Source: Flavobacteriales bacterium
GTDB lineage: Bacteria > Bacteroidota > Bacteroidia > Flavobacteriales_F > PHOS-HE28
Assembly: GCA_016721825.1 (NCBI GenBank)
Contig: JADKHI010000005.1
Coordinates: 184,095-248,094 of the forward strand
Reading direction: 5' to 3'
Length of the DNA stretch: 64,000 nucleotides
The notes under the pieces were generated by a model. The model did no database searches. It was not told the origin of the DNA and saw only the letters and a program-made list of their open reading frames with translations. Below, piece by piece: positions 26,104 to 35,364 of this stretch (within the stretch, counting starts at the first letter, position 1; the number at the start of each line of letters is the position of its first letter). The translations under genes were made by a program, and so were the position numbers.

Positions 26104-27045
26104 GTCGGTTGAGGGTTGATGTGGTCCGGCCTCCTTTCGGAGCAACGGGATCAGCGCTTCGTTGAACAGCCGCACACCCGCGAGGTTCAAGTGGTTGTGA
26201 TCGTAGAAGTGGTCCTGATCATCCAACTGGTGGGCATAGGCCAGATCGAGGTACGGGACCTTGAACGGCGCGCGAACGCTGTCGATGGTGGCGCGGAAAG
26301 CCTCGTGCGCGACCCGGTCCGAGGTGCCGGGATAGTAGTGCGTGACCAACACCACTGGAATGCCTCGCTGCTGGCAGAGCTCCAAGCACTTCCCGAGGGA
26401 GCTCAACTGTTCCGGACGGCATCGGATCGCCGAATGGCGTTTGGGGCTGATGGGGGTCTTCAAGCTGTCCGTGCGCTCCGCGAAACCACCCGTACGGTAG
26501 GTGCTATCCATGAAGTCCGGCCCCACCCCTGTCCTGGACCAGCGCAAGGCCAGAAGGTTCAACCCACGTAGGTCGTGCAGGTCCATCACCATGCCAATGG
26601 CCGCCCGCTCCGAGGTCATGTTCATCACCAGTTCAGAGGTGCTCTCCAAGCCTTCATTGATCATGGCGCCTTCGTAGAGATCGATCACCAGCTGGCCGCA
26701 GTTTGCGGCCGTCACGTATTCCTTCAGCAGCCAGTAGGTGTTCAGCGGGGTCTGCGCGCTGGAACCCAAGTTGAACATGCGCAATCCGTGGGCAGCGAAG
26801 ACGCGCGGATCATAGCCGCGGTAAGCATGAGAGGACCCCAGCACGATCACGTCATAGTGTGCCGTCCGATCGTACTCCTTGAACTTCTCGTAGGCGATAC
26901 CGCCTTTCAAATGGTAGTATGAACCGGTGCGGTAGATCAACGGATGTCCATGGAGATCCACACGGGCGAGCACCAACATCGCCACTGCGTACAGCGCCAT
27001 CGCTACTGCGAGAAAGACCAGGCCCTGTCGGAGGAAGCGCCCCAT
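26101..27045 (-). CDS. SGNH-like acyl-transfer partner of second MBOAT
   Basis: A 314-residue protein with an N-terminal transmembrane segment (LVFLAVAMALYAVAMLVLA). VIVLGSSHAYRGYDP resembles SGNH block I, with Ser and His close together, and DHFYDHNHLNLAGVRLFN is a block V-like Asp/His pair. It is weakly similar in plan to the protein at 11877-12836 but much diverged. The gene starts two bases after the stop of the MBOAT gene. I infer a periplasmic acyl-transfer step on the glycan. Confidence 0.73.
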   Translation of the reverse strand: MGRFLRQGLVFLAVAMALYAVAMLVLARVDLHGHPLIYRTGSYYHLKGGIAYEKFKEYDRTAHYDVIVLGSSHAYRGYDPRVFAAHGLRMFNLGSSAQTPLNTYWLLKEYVTAANCGQLVIDLYEGAMINEGLESTSELVMNMTSERAAIGMVMDLHDLRGLNLLALRWSRTGVGPDFMDSTYRTGGFAERTDSLKTPISPKRHSAIRCRPEQLSSLGKCLELCQQRGIPVVLVTHYYPGTSDRVAHEAFRATIDSVRAPFKVPYLDLAYAHQLDDQDHFYDHNHLNLAGVRLFNEALIPLLRKEAGPHQPSTD

Positions 27046-27047
27046 GA

Positions 27048-28490
27048 TCAGAACTGGAAGTAGATGAAGGAAGTGGAGCCGAAGAAGCCGAACAGCACGA
27101 TGGCCGCAGCAAGCGTTCCGAACACCGCGTAGGAACGGGCGCCGTTCAAGGTGCGCTCCTGCTTCACCACGGCGTCCATGAACGGATCGATGAAGAGGAA
27201 GAGCACGGCCAATAGCAAGGTCATGTCCACCTCGCTGGTGCGCATGTCCTTCAGCAGGCCCAGCACATCTGCCAAATGCCAAGGCGTGGTGGCAACGCGT
27301 TCGAACAGCAGCGCGGCCGTACCGATGTCCGGTGCCCGGAAGAACACCCACGCGACCAGCACCAAGTGGAAGGTGAGCACCACGTTGAACCAGTGCACCA
27401 AGCGGGAAGGGCGCTGCGCAATGGCTTCCCCACCGCCCTTCCACAACGAGGCCAACACAAGCGCCATCACGAGGTAGAAGCCATGGATGCCCCCCCAGAC
27501 CACATAGGTCCAGTTCGCGCCATGCCACAGCCCGCTCACAAGGAAGACAAGGAGCAGGTTCATGTACCAACGCCAGCGCACCACGCGGTTGCCCCCCAAC
27601 GGGATGTAGAGGTAATCCCGGAACCAACTGCTCAGGCTGATGTGCCAGCGGCTCCAGAACTCACTGATCGAGGCTGATCGGTACGGTGTGCGGAAGTTCA
27701 CCATCAGGTCGAAGCCCATCACCTTCGCCGCACCCAATGCAATGTCCGCGTAGCCGCTGAAGTCGCAGTAGATCTGGATGGCGAAGAAGTAGGTGGCGAG
27801 CAGGAGGCTGAGGCCTTCGTAATGATCGACCTGACCGTAGACCTGATCCACCACGGCCGCACACCTGTCCGCGATCACCAGCTTCTTGAAGAAGCCCCAG
27901 AGCATCTGTTTCAGACCGTGTACCACGCGCACCCGGTCCCAATGCATGGGAATGTCCAACTGCCGCAACAGGTTCGCCGGGCGCTCGATCGGGCCAGCCA
28001 CGAGCTGGGGGTAGAACATGACATACAGCGCAAAGATCCCGGGCCTTCGCTCGGCGCGCTGATGGCCTCTGTACACTTCAATGGTATAGCTGAGGCTCTG
28101 AAAGGTGTGGAACGACAGGCCGATCGGCAGCAGGATACCGAGGTCCGGCACGCCATAGCCCAGCCCTGCGGCACGGAACAGCTCGCCGATGTTCTGGTTC
28201 AGGAAGTTCCAGTACTTGAACACGGACAGCACGCCCAAGTTGGCCACGATGCTGGCGATGAGCCAGGCTTTTCGCTGGGGACCCTGGCTTCGCTCGATCA
28301 GCAGGCCTGCCGCGTAGTCCACGAGGATGGTGAAGGCGAGGATGAGGATGTACACCGGCACGAAGGCCATGTAGAACCAGCAGCTCGCCAGCAGCAACAA
28401 CAGCCAGCGCCAACGGTGGGGCAGCACGAAGTACAACGCCGTCACCAGCGGAAAGAACACGCAGCAGAAAGCGAACGAATTGAAGAGCAT
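27048..28490 (-). CDS. MBOAT-family O-acyltransferase, second copy
   Basis: A 480-residue multi-pass protein. It has QLVAGPIERPANLLRQLD, WSRWHISLSSWFRDYLYIPL and SGLWHGANWTYVVWGG, with catalytic-site His323. The layout is the same as the copy at 10415-11875, and both genes begin MLFNSF, so they share ancestry. This copy lies within the glycosyltransferase cluster and has no adenylation or carrier genes beside it, so plain O-acetylation of the glycan is its more likely role. Confidence 0.88.
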   Translation of the reverse strand: MLFNSFAFCCVFFPLVTALYFVLPHRWRWLLLLLASCWFYMAFVPVYILILAFTILVDYAAGLLIERSQGPQRKAWLIASIVANLGVLSVFKYWNFLNQNIGELFRAAGLGYGVPDLGILLPIGLSFHTFQSLSYTIEVYRGHQRAERRPGIFALYVMFYPQLVAGPIERPANLLRQLDIPMHWDRVRVVHGLKQMLWGFFKKLVIADRCAAVVDQVYGQVDHYEGLSLLLATYFFAIQIYCDFSGYADIALGAAKVMGFDLMVNFRTPYRSASISEFWSRWHISLSSWFRDYLYIPLGGNRVVRWRWYMNLLLVFLVSGLWHGANWTYVVWGGIHGFYLVMALVLASLWKGGGEAIAQRPSRLVHWFNVVLTFHLVLVAWVFFRAPDIGTAALLFERVATTPWHLADVLGLLKDMRTSEVDMTLLLAVLFLFIDPFMDAVVKQERTLNGARSYAVFGTLAAAIVLFGFFGSTSFIYFQF

Positions 28491-28517
28491 CAGCTGCCCT
28501 ACCTCGGTGAGCAGAGC

Positions 28518-29744
28518 TCAAGCACCCAGCAGGAGGTCGCAAAAATGACCAAAATTGGCGGGTCCTTGATAGCTCGCCGACCATTGCTCGCGCACCTGAA
28601 GGCGGGCTTCGCTCGTGGCGAAGGGGCCTTGGCGGAAGCGGTCCAGTTCGGTGGCCACTTGCGTAGCGCTCGGCTCGGAGGGCAACAGGATGCCGGTGGC
28701 GGGGCCCACGATCTCGCCCACCCCGCCCACATCGGCGGCCAACAAGGGTATGCCGAAGCTCGCGGCCTCTTGCAGCGCGACAGGAACACCGCCTTCAGTG
28801 CTGCTCAGGTGTACGAACAGGTCCACGGGCTGGGTGCGGTAATGCTTCAGCACCTCGCGGTTCGCTACGGCCCCTTTCCACTGGCACTGCACGTGCGGCG
28901 GCAGCGTGGCGCTCAAGGCGCGCAGCCTCTCCTGTTCCGGTCCGCCTCCGTAATGTGTCCACTCCACCGCTGTGGTGGTGAGCCGCAGTGCTTCGATGAG
29001 CAGGTCCACGCGCTTCAGTGGGATCAGGTTCGAGCACGACACCACGCGCAAAGCAGGTGCCGGTTCCCAAGGCCCCGCGCCATGGTCCGTGGTACCGAGG
29101 CGGGCCAGAAAGAAGCGCCCGGCCAGTTCAGGATGGCGTTGCTGCATCACTTTCAACCCGGCTGCGGAGCTGGTGAAGATGCGTTGGAGGTGTTGCAAGG
29201 TGAAAGCGCGGAACGGGAAATGCCCCCAAGGACTTCGTTCGGGATACAGATCGAAACCGTGTACGCGGGCCACCGCACGCCATCGAGCGTCCAGGGCATG
29301 CATGGCCGCCACCATGGCCGCCTGATCGAACATCCAATAGGCGTAGAGCAACACATCGTCGGGAGCGCGATCCGCGAGCAGGCGTGCGCGCAGCACGTCC
29401 ACCCGCGCCAGCACTTGCCGGGCCAAGCTGAACGCATCGCGCCAAGGCATCGGTCGCGGACCAGGACCACGGGCCCCGCGCAGCAGCTGAAGGAAGAGGC
29501 CCGGGCGGCGCAGCATGCTGCCCACAGAAGCTGGTCTCCCTGGGTCTGTCGGCCAGTGCAGCACGTCCACGTTCGGAGGCAAAGCCCGCAACAGTCCGCG
29601 CTCGTTCAGCGGCACCACCACCACGCGGCGGAAGCGTTCGGCCAGCACCGGAAGTTCCTGTTCCAGGTACGATTCACCGCTGCCATAAGGGAATGCCGTG
29701 GTGAACAACCACAGCTCTGTGGGCACGACGGTCGTGGTGCTCAT
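28518..29744 (-). CDS. Glycosyltransferase family 4, tandem paralogue A
   Basis: A 408-residue GT-B enzyme that starts TELWLFTTAFPYGSGESYLE. VARVHGFDLYPERSPWGHFP and LGTTDHGAGPWEPAPALRVV mark the linker and donor domain, and EGGVPVALQEAASFGIPLLA the E-x7-E-like region. It matches the next gene closely in order and motifs, so the two arose by duplication. The ATG overlaps the stop of paralogue B. A 27-base gap separates it from the MBOAT gene. Confidence 0.85.
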   Translation of the reverse strand: MSTTTVVPTELWLFTTAFPYGSGESYLEQELPVLAERFRRVVVVPLNERGLLRALPPNVDVLHWPTDPGRPASVGSMLRRPGLFLQLLRGARGPGPRPMPWRDAFSLARQVLARVDVLRARLLADRAPDDVLLYAYWMFDQAAMVAAMHALDARWRAVARVHGFDLYPERSPWGHFPFRAFTLQHLQRIFTSSAAGLKVMQQRHPELAGRFFLARLGTTDHGAGPWEPAPALRVVSCSNLIPLKRVDLLIEALRLTTTAVEWTHYGGGPEQERLRALSATLPPHVQCQWKGAVANREVLKHYRTQPVDLFVHLSSTEGGVPVALQEAASFGIPLLAADVGGVGEIVGPATGILLPSEPSATQVATELDRFRQGPFATSEARLQVREQWSASYQGPANFGHFCDLLLGA

Positions 29745-30982
29745 GGCTGCGAAGGTGCCTTACCGGACCCTAGCGCCTCGAGACAGAAACGGTCGAAGAC
29801 GGTGGTCGCATGGAAGTGGCTTTGCCAGTAGGCGCGGACACCGGCCCTGGCCTCCGCGGAGCACCATCGGCTTCCTGCGAACGCATCGATCCAGCGGGCC
29901 ACCTCCGCGACATCGGGGTGCGTGGGCAGTAACAGGCCCGTGTGTTCATTCACCAGGTCGCGGACGCCGCCGGAGTCCGTCACCAACAGCGGGATGCCGA
30001 AGCTGGCTGCCTCTTGGGCCGCCACCGCCACACCACCCTCCAGCTCGCTGAACAAGGCGAACAGGTGTACGGGATGTGCTGCGTACCAGGCCATGATCTC
30101 AGTATTGCTCTTCCCGCCCATCCAGGTAACGCGCACATGGGAAGGCAACGATGCGGCACGTGCTTCCAGCAAGGCGCGCTCGGGGCCATCGCCGAAATGG
30201 GTCCATTCCACCGGCACCGTCACCCGGCTCAGTACATCGATCCACAGGTCCACACGCTTGCGCGGGATCAGGAACGAGCAGCTAACGATGCGCACGGGCT
30301 GAGGATCGGTCCACGGGTTCATCCCATGATCAGTGGTCCCCAAGGTGGAGAGGGCGAACTTGTTCGCATGTGCCGGATACTGCTCGCGCAAGTATTCCAG
30401 CCCGGCGGTGGATACCGCGTAGTTGCGCTCCACATGGCGCAACTGGTAGTTCCGAAACGGGATCCAGCCGCGGGCATGCTGGTGCTTGTACAGATCGAAG
30501 CCGTGGGCCCTGGAGATGAAGGTGACGCGTGGATCACCGGCGCGGACCAAGGCGAGCGCCGTGGCATGATCGTGCGACCAATAGGCATAGAGGACCGGAG
30601 CATCCGCGGTGCGCAACATGCGTTCCAGAAAGGCAGCGCGATGCACGGCCTGCAGCACCCTGTTCAACAGCCATCGTCGCTCCTTGGTGATGGCCTCCGG
30701 TGCAGGAGCATCTTCCCGCAACGAACGCCAGAGATCAAAGGCACGTGTGAAGTAGCGGACGAGTTCCCATAGCGTAGCGCGCTGGTAGGGTGAACCTTCC
30801 GGATCACGCACGATCGCGTACGCGGGCATGGAGCGCCGCGCTCCCTCCACGAACTCTGGCATCACCACGACACGCTCGAAATGGCGGCACAGCACTGGCA
30901 GTTCATTCTCGAGAAAGGCTTCGCCCTTGCCATACGGATAGCGCATGGTGAAAAGCCAGAGCTCTTTCTTGGCGCTCTTCAT
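29741..30982 (-). CDS. Glycosyltransferase family 4, tandem paralogue B
   Basis: A 413-residue enzyme that starts KKELWLFTMRYPYGKGEAFL. It shares with paralogue A an AHGFDLYKHQHARGW motif, LGTTDHGMNPWTDPQPVRIV and ELEGGVAVAAQEAASFGIPL. Two sister transferases in tandem suggest two similar linkages in one repeat unit. The ATG at 30982 overlaps the upstream stop by one base (TGATG); a longer frame reaching 31126 lies inside the neighbour and is rejected. Confidence 0.85.
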   Translation of the reverse strand: MKSAKKELWLFTMRYPYGKGEAFLENELPVLCRHFERVVVMPEFVEGARRSMPAYAIVRDPEGSPYQRATLWELVRYFTRAFDLWRSLREDAPAPEAITKERRWLLNRVLQAVHRAAFLERMLRTADAPVLYAYWSHDHATALALVRAGDPRVTFISRAHGFDLYKHQHARGWIPFRNYQLRHVERNYAVSTAGLEYLREQYPAHANKFALSTLGTTDHGMNPWTDPQPVRIVSCSFLIPRKRVDLWIDVLSRVTVPVEWTHFGDGPERALLEARAASLPSHVRVTWMGGKSNTEIMAWYAAHPVHLFALFSELEGGVAVAAQEAASFGIPLLVTDSGGVRDLVNEHTGLLLPTHPDVAEVARWIDAFAGSRWCSAEARAGVRAYWQSHFHATTVFDRFCLEALGSGKAPSQP

Positions 30983-31983
30983 CAGGGTGTTCTTCCGAGC
31001 AGGGTGTTCACCTTCCACTTCACCAGGAACAGCAGCCGCTTTCTCGGCCAGGAACCGCTCAGGCGAAGGTGCTCCAGCGAAGCGCTCATGCTCTGTGCCG
31101 GCAGCCGGTAGTACAGGTCGTTCCACGCTTTGCCAACGCGTGCCGCGAAGGCCGCTTGCGGGAACAGTGCGCGCTCAGCGTTCAGCGCAAGCAAGTGATC
31201 CAGCCAGGCGCGCAGCCTGCGCATACTTGCGGCATCGGCCGGTGCGGTGAAGTACGTGAGCGCCATCAGGTGCGTGTCAATGTCCTGCGCGGTAGCCTTG
31301 ATGCCGAGCATGTCGAACACTTCCCGCAGGATCACGCGGTGCGTGGCCACCTTGTTCTGCCCGTGGCTGATGTTCTGTTCGCCCCTGCGGTACAGGGTCA
31401 GCACATCATCCAGGTTGTTGAAGCGCGATACTTGTGCCATCCGTACCCAGAACAGCCAGTCCTCCCCCACCCGTGGCCAGCTGGGCGCATACCTGATGGC
31501 GTGCGCTTCCAGCACGGAACGGCGCAGGATGGAGGCGCCTTGCGATACCGGCACGCCGAAGAGCAGCTGTGCTTTGCAAAGCTCATCGGTCAACGGAAAG
31601 CTCCAGGTGTGGCCGCTGGCGCCGAAGAGCTGCAAACTGCCGCTGCTGGCGCCGATCTCGGGATGGGCATCCATGTGCTCCACCTGCCGTTGGAGCCGGT
31701 CGGGTACGGCAAGGTCATCCGCATCGAGGCGGACCACGTACTCACCGCGACAGGCGTCAAGTCCGGCGTTGGCCGCACCACCAGGCCCGAGGTTCTGCGG
31801 TAGCTCGATGATCCGGAGGCGGGGATCCGTCTCGGCCTTCAGGATCGCCAGGCTGTTGTCGGTGCTGCGGTCATCCACCGCGATGATCTCGAAGTCGGTG
31901 AAGGTCTGCGCGTACACACTGTCCAGGCATTCCCGCAGGTAAGGCGCCTTGTTGAACACAGGGATCAAGACGCTCACCCTCAT
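30982..31983 (-). CDS. Glycosyltransferase family 2
   Basis: A 333-residue GT-A enzyme. MRVSVLIPVFNKAPYLRECL, FEIIAVDDRSTDNSL and YVVRLDADDLAVP are the donor-binding blocks with DxD. WPRVGEDWLFWVRMAQ is the acceptor-side motif with the likely catalytic acidic residue. ATGA overlap couples it to the family 2 gene upstream. Sugar specificity unknown. Confidence 0.86.
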   Translation of the reverse strand: MRVSVLIPVFNKAPYLRECLDSVYAQTFTDFEIIAVDDRSTDNSLAILKAETDPRLRIIELPQNLGPGGAANAGLDACRGEYVVRLDADDLAVPDRLQRQVEHMDAHPEIGASSGSLQLFGASGHTWSFPLTDELCKAQLLFGVPVSQGASILRRSVLEAHAIRYAPSWPRVGEDWLFWVRMAQVSRFNNLDDVLTLYRRGEQNISHGQNKVATHRVILREVFDMLGIKATAQDIDTHLMALTYFTAPADAASMRRLRAWLDHLLALNAERALFPQAAFAARVGKAWNDLYYRLPAQSMSASLEHLRLSGSWPRKRLLFLVKWKVNTLLGRTP

Positions 31984-32993
31984 CGTCCCATGTGCTTGAG
32001 CTTGCGGCGCAGGCGGAACGTGAACCATGTGGAACCGGCGATCTGCTTGTCCAGCGCTACCCAACGCGCGGCCATGGCCTCGTTCACGAAGCGCAGGTCC
32101 GAGGGACGCACGGCACGCTTCAACGCCTTCATGGCCGCAAAATCCTCACGGCGATGCACTTGTCCGTGCCACTTCAGCAGAAAGTGAACGGCCATGTTGC
32201 GCACCATTGCTGCTTGCTCTTCTCCCACCGGCACACCCCGAAGTCCTTCGATAGGCTTATGGGCAACGGCCAGGGCCAGGGCCAATGCGGCCTGTCCGGT
32301 CGCCATGCACATGCCATGGAGCAGCGATGCCAGTTCATCCAGAAAACCAGCGTGTGCGGTCGTGGTCTTGCTGGTGGCATGCAAGCGGAACATGGCCAAT
32401 TCCACCGGCTCGAAGCGCATGTGCTTCACCCCATAGCGGAACATCAGCCGCCACCAGAGCTCCACGTCCATGACGTAACGGAGGGCGGGATCCACTCCTC
32501 CCACAGCACGTACCGCGTCGACCTTGATGAAGGTGGCGGGTTGGTTGATGACCGGGTCGCAGAAGGAACGAAGCTCATCGGAAGCGTCGTTCAGTGGCTC
32601 GAAGGTGCGGTCGCCGGTGGCATCACGAAAGATCAGGCGCCCGCCAAAGACCAGGAGATCGGGATCCTTGGCGAAAGCCTCGGACACCTTGGCCAGGGCT
32701 CCGGGCAGCAAGGCATCGTCGCTGTTCACCCAGGTGAACACCTCACCGGTAGCGTGCGCAAGGCCCTTGTTGATCGAGGCGCTCTGCCCCCCATCGGGCT
32801 CGCTGCACCACCATTGCAGTCCGGCGGCATGCTTCTGGATCACGGCCTTCGAGCCGTCCGTGCTTCCCCCGTCCATCACGATGTGCTCCACCTCCGCACC
32901 TACTTGCTGCCGGACGGAGAGGATGCACTCTTCGAGGTAGGTGGCCTGCTGGAAGCTGGGCGTAAGGATGGAAATTCGGGGGTGCTTGCTCAT
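31980..32993 (-). CDS. Glycosyltransferase family 2
   Basis: A 337-residue GT-A enzyme. SKHPRISILTPSFQQATYLE, VEHIVMDGGSTDGSKAVIQK, WWCSEPDGGQSASINKGLAH and FTWVNSDDALLP are the hallmarks of a GT2 subgroup common in Bacteroidota glycan loci (DGGSTDG with SD-D). ALRYVMDVELWWRLMFRYG is the acceptor motif. ATGA overlap with the upstream family 4 gene indicates coupling. Confidence 0.87.
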   Translation of the reverse strand: MSKHPRISILTPSFQQATYLEECILSVRQQVGAEVEHIVMDGGSTDGSKAVIQKHAAGLQWWCSEPDGGQSASINKGLAHATGEVFTWVNSDDALLPGALAKVSEAFAKDPDLLVFGGRLIFRDATGDRTFEPLNDASDELRSFCDPVINQPATFIKVDAVRAVGGVDPALRYVMDVELWWRLMFRYGVKHMRFEPVELAMFRLHATSKTTTAHAGFLDELASLLHGMCMATGQAALALALAVAHKPIEGLRGVPVGEEQAAMVRNMAVHFLLKWHGQVHRREDFAAMKALKRAVRPSDLRFVNEAMAARWVALDKQIAGSTWFTFRLRRKLKHMGR

Positions 32994-34174
32994 CGGACCG
33001 CCTGCAAAAGAAGCGCATGCATGCGGTCGGCGGTGCGTTCCACGCTGAAGTTGGCCGCCGCGAAGGCTTGGGCACGCCGCCCCATCTCCTGTGCACCCAC
33101 CAGGTCGGACATGATCCCCGACATGGCAGCAGCCAGCGGTCGGACCCCACCGGAATAGAGCCGGCCGGTGGAACCGTTCTGGATCAGCTCTGGCGTTCCG
33201 CCACTGTCGTGCCCGATCACCGGAAGGCCGGAGGCCATGGCCTCCACCACGGTTCGCCCGAAGGCCTCGTCGCGAGAGGTGGACAACAGGACGTGGCATC
33301 GTTTCAACAAGGCGGGCACATCATCCACGAAGCCGGCCAGTTCCACCGCGCCCTCCAGACCCAGTTCCGAGATCCGCTGCCGCAACGGCTTGTCGCGTCC
33401 GGTACCGGCGATCACGAGCGTGGCCTGCGGAAAGCGGACCCTGACCTGCGCCAAGGCTTCCACCGCCTCCACCTGTCCCTTGCCGGGATGGATCAGACCC
33501 ACCTGCACGAAACGGAACGGGGAAAGCTGCGCCCATCGTTCCATCATCACCTGCCGAAGCTCCTCATACCGCGCCCGAGGAAGCACGCCGTTGGGCACCA
33601 CTTCAATGCGGGTGTTGGCCTGCACGTAGCGAAGCACATCGTGCTTCACCGCCTCGGAGATGGCCACCACGCAAGCGGAAGCCCCGAGCGCCCTGCCATA
33701 GGCGTTCCTTCCGGCATCAAGGTGCAGTCTGTAGTGCAGTTCCGGTAGCTCACGGATGTGCCACACGTGCGGCATACCGAGCGCGCGGGCCACCGGATGC
33801 CCGATGGGCACGGCTGCTGAATTCGAGAGGACGACCTGCGTGCCGTGCGCGCGCAACCTGTTCACCGCATCAGGTACCAGGGCGGCATTGTGGGCGGCCC
33901 TCACGCGTGCGGCCTTGCGGTAGGCCAGGTACTGCATGATCCGGTGGTGCGGGCGCCCCATGTAGTTGCGCTCGGACATCCATGGCTCGAAGGGCACCAC
34001 GGCATACGGAATGCCGATAGCTTGGAGCGACCCGGTCAGCGGCCCTTCCTTGGGCAGTACGACCAGCGGATCCAGAACGCCCCTACCCCGCAGCTCCACG
34101 ACCCACTCCAACATGGAGCGGTTGGCGCCATAGAGCTCGGCGTAGTGTGTGAATATCGCGGTACGAAGGGCCAT
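32990..34174 (-). CDS. Glycosyltransferase family 4
   Basis: A 394-residue GT-B enzyme. RTAIFTHYAELYGANRSMLE is the N-terminal loop, FRFVQVGLIHPGKGQVEAVE the donor-domain start, and SRDEAFGRTVVEAMASGLPV the E-x7-E motif. Two starts are possible: ATG at 34174, which follows TACATTCG, and GTG at 34204, whose GTGA overlaps the upstream stop. I prefer the ATG because family similarity begins there. Confidence 0.87.
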   Translation of the reverse strand: MALRTAIFTHYAELYGANRSMLEWVVELRGRGVLDPLVVLPKEGPLTGSLQAIGIPYAVVPFEPWMSERNYMGRPHHRIMQYLAYRKAARVRAAHNAALVPDAVNRLRAHGTQVVLSNSAAVPIGHPVARALGMPHVWHIRELPELHYRLHLDAGRNAYGRALGASACVVAISEAVKHDVLRYVQANTRIEVVPNGVLPRARYEELRQVMMERWAQLSPFRFVQVGLIHPGKGQVEAVEALAQVRVRFPQATLVIAGTGRDKPLRQRISELGLEGAVELAGFVDDVPALLKRCHVLLSTSRDEAFGRTVVEAMASGLPVIGHDSGGTPELIQNGSTGRLYSGGVRPLAAAMSGIMSDLVGAQEMGRRAQAFAAANFSVERTADRMHALLLQAVR

Positions 34175-34200
34175 CGGTGCAAGGTGCACGAATGTACCGA

Positions 34201-35310
34201 TCACGACCGGGTGGCAGCGGCAAGGATCCCTTGGAGCTGTGCGATGCGATCCTGTTGACGATGGTCGCGTTCCGCTCGAGCACGTCCGGCCTGCCCCATT
34301 CGCAGCGCAAGTGCCGGATCCCGGGCCAGGGTCAGAAGATGCTCGCCCATCACATCCACTTCACGCTCACCGCAGAGCAGTCCGCTCACGCCGTGTTCCA
34401 CCACATCGGGTATGCCCGCATGGCGCGTGGCCACCACCGGCATTCCGCTGGCCATCGCTTCAAGAACGCTCAAAGGCGTCCCTTCATGATCATTATCCGC
34501 CGTTACCACGCTGTGTTGAACGAAGGCGCGCGAGGCGGCCATGAGCTCGGCCACGCGATCATGGGTCACGGCACCGGGCAGCTCCACCGCTGCTTCAAGA
34601 CCCAAGGCTTTCACGAGCTGCCGTGTGCTTTCCCACAGCGGTCCGTTACCTGCCATGGTCAGTCGCATGGACCGGCACTGCTCCCAGGCCTTGTGGAACG
34701 CGAGCAGCGTCAAGGCAGGGGCCTTCTTGTCAACGAAGCGCCCAACGGAGAGGAAATGCGGCGGCGCCTGATCCGGCCGCTGGGCTTGGAAACGGTCCAG
34801 CTCAACGCCATAGCGGACGTAGTGTAGCCGGTCCCTTGGCGCACCGAGCTCCAGCAACTGCTCCTCCATCTCATGGCTCACCACTACGAGCGCTGCTGCA
34901 TTGGGCAGCGTCCGGGCATAACCCTTGTTGTCCGCCAGCAGCTTCACGTGAAAGGCGTCGATACCGTGGAAATGGACAACGAGCGGAAGGCCCATCCGTT
35001 CGCAGATAGGCCACATGGCCTCTCCAGTAGGGCCGTACTCCGCCAATACGACGTTGATCCGATGCGCTTTCAGCAGCTTGGCGACCCGGGCGGAGAGCGC
35101 CTGCTCGAAGGAGGTTCCGCTCACCTTCCGGCGCACACGCTGCCACAAGGCTTCACTCAGGAGAGGCTCACCGGTGGCGGTCCGCTTCGGAAGGTGGCCA
35201 TCGGTGAGCACCAGCTCAACGGCCTGCAAGCGTGCGATGTGCGCGGCGATGAAGGTCTCGCTGTAGGCGTTGCGGTTGGGTGATATGATCGCGATGCGTG
35301 GGGTGGACAT
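34201..35310 (-). CDS. Glycosyltransferase family 4
   Basis: A 369-residue GT-B enzyme. RIAIISPNRNAYSETFIAAH is characteristic of transferases that transfer to lipid-linked glycans. HFHGIDAFHVKLLADNKGYA, PHFLSVGRFVDKKAPALTLL and HEGTPLSVLEAMASGMPVVA follow. A weak CACCTTTG box lies 13 bases upstream of the ATG. The GT2 gene before it ends 54 bases upstream, one of the larger gaps in the cluster, so transcription could restart here. Confidence 0.88.
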   Translation of the reverse strand: MSTPRIAIISPNRNAYSETFIAAHIARLQAVELVLTDGHLPKRTATGEPLLSEALWQRVRRKVSGTSFEQALSARVAKLLKAHRINVVLAEYGPTGEAMWPICERMGLPLVVHFHGIDAFHVKLLADNKGYARTLPNAAALVVVSHEMEEQLLELGAPRDRLHYVRYGVELDRFQAQRPDQAPPHFLSVGRFVDKKAPALTLLAFHKAWEQCRSMRLTMAGNGPLWESTRQLVKALGLEAAVELPGAVTHDRVAELMAASRAFVQHSVVTADNDHEGTPLSVLEAMASGMPVVATRHAGIPDVVEHGVSGLLCGEREVDVMGEHLLTLARDPALALRMGQAGRARAERDHRQQDRIAQLQGILAAATRS

Positions 35311-35323
35311 CCTTGAAGCGGCG

Positions 35324-35331
35324 CAAAGGTG
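35324..35331 (-). promoter_or_regulatory. CACCTTTG box, weak promoter candidate
   Basis: Matches the TTTG half of TAnnTTTG but not the TA; 13 bases upstream of the ATG at 35310 in a 54-base gap. Confidence 0.3.
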
Positions 35332-35364
35332 GCAAGTATCCGGCGCCCGATAAGCACCGCTGGT

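Noticed and set aside
27822..29831. 669-codon plus-strand open frame
   Set aside because: Runs opposite the MBOAT and a glycosyltransferase with full family motifs; composition typical of an antisense frame.
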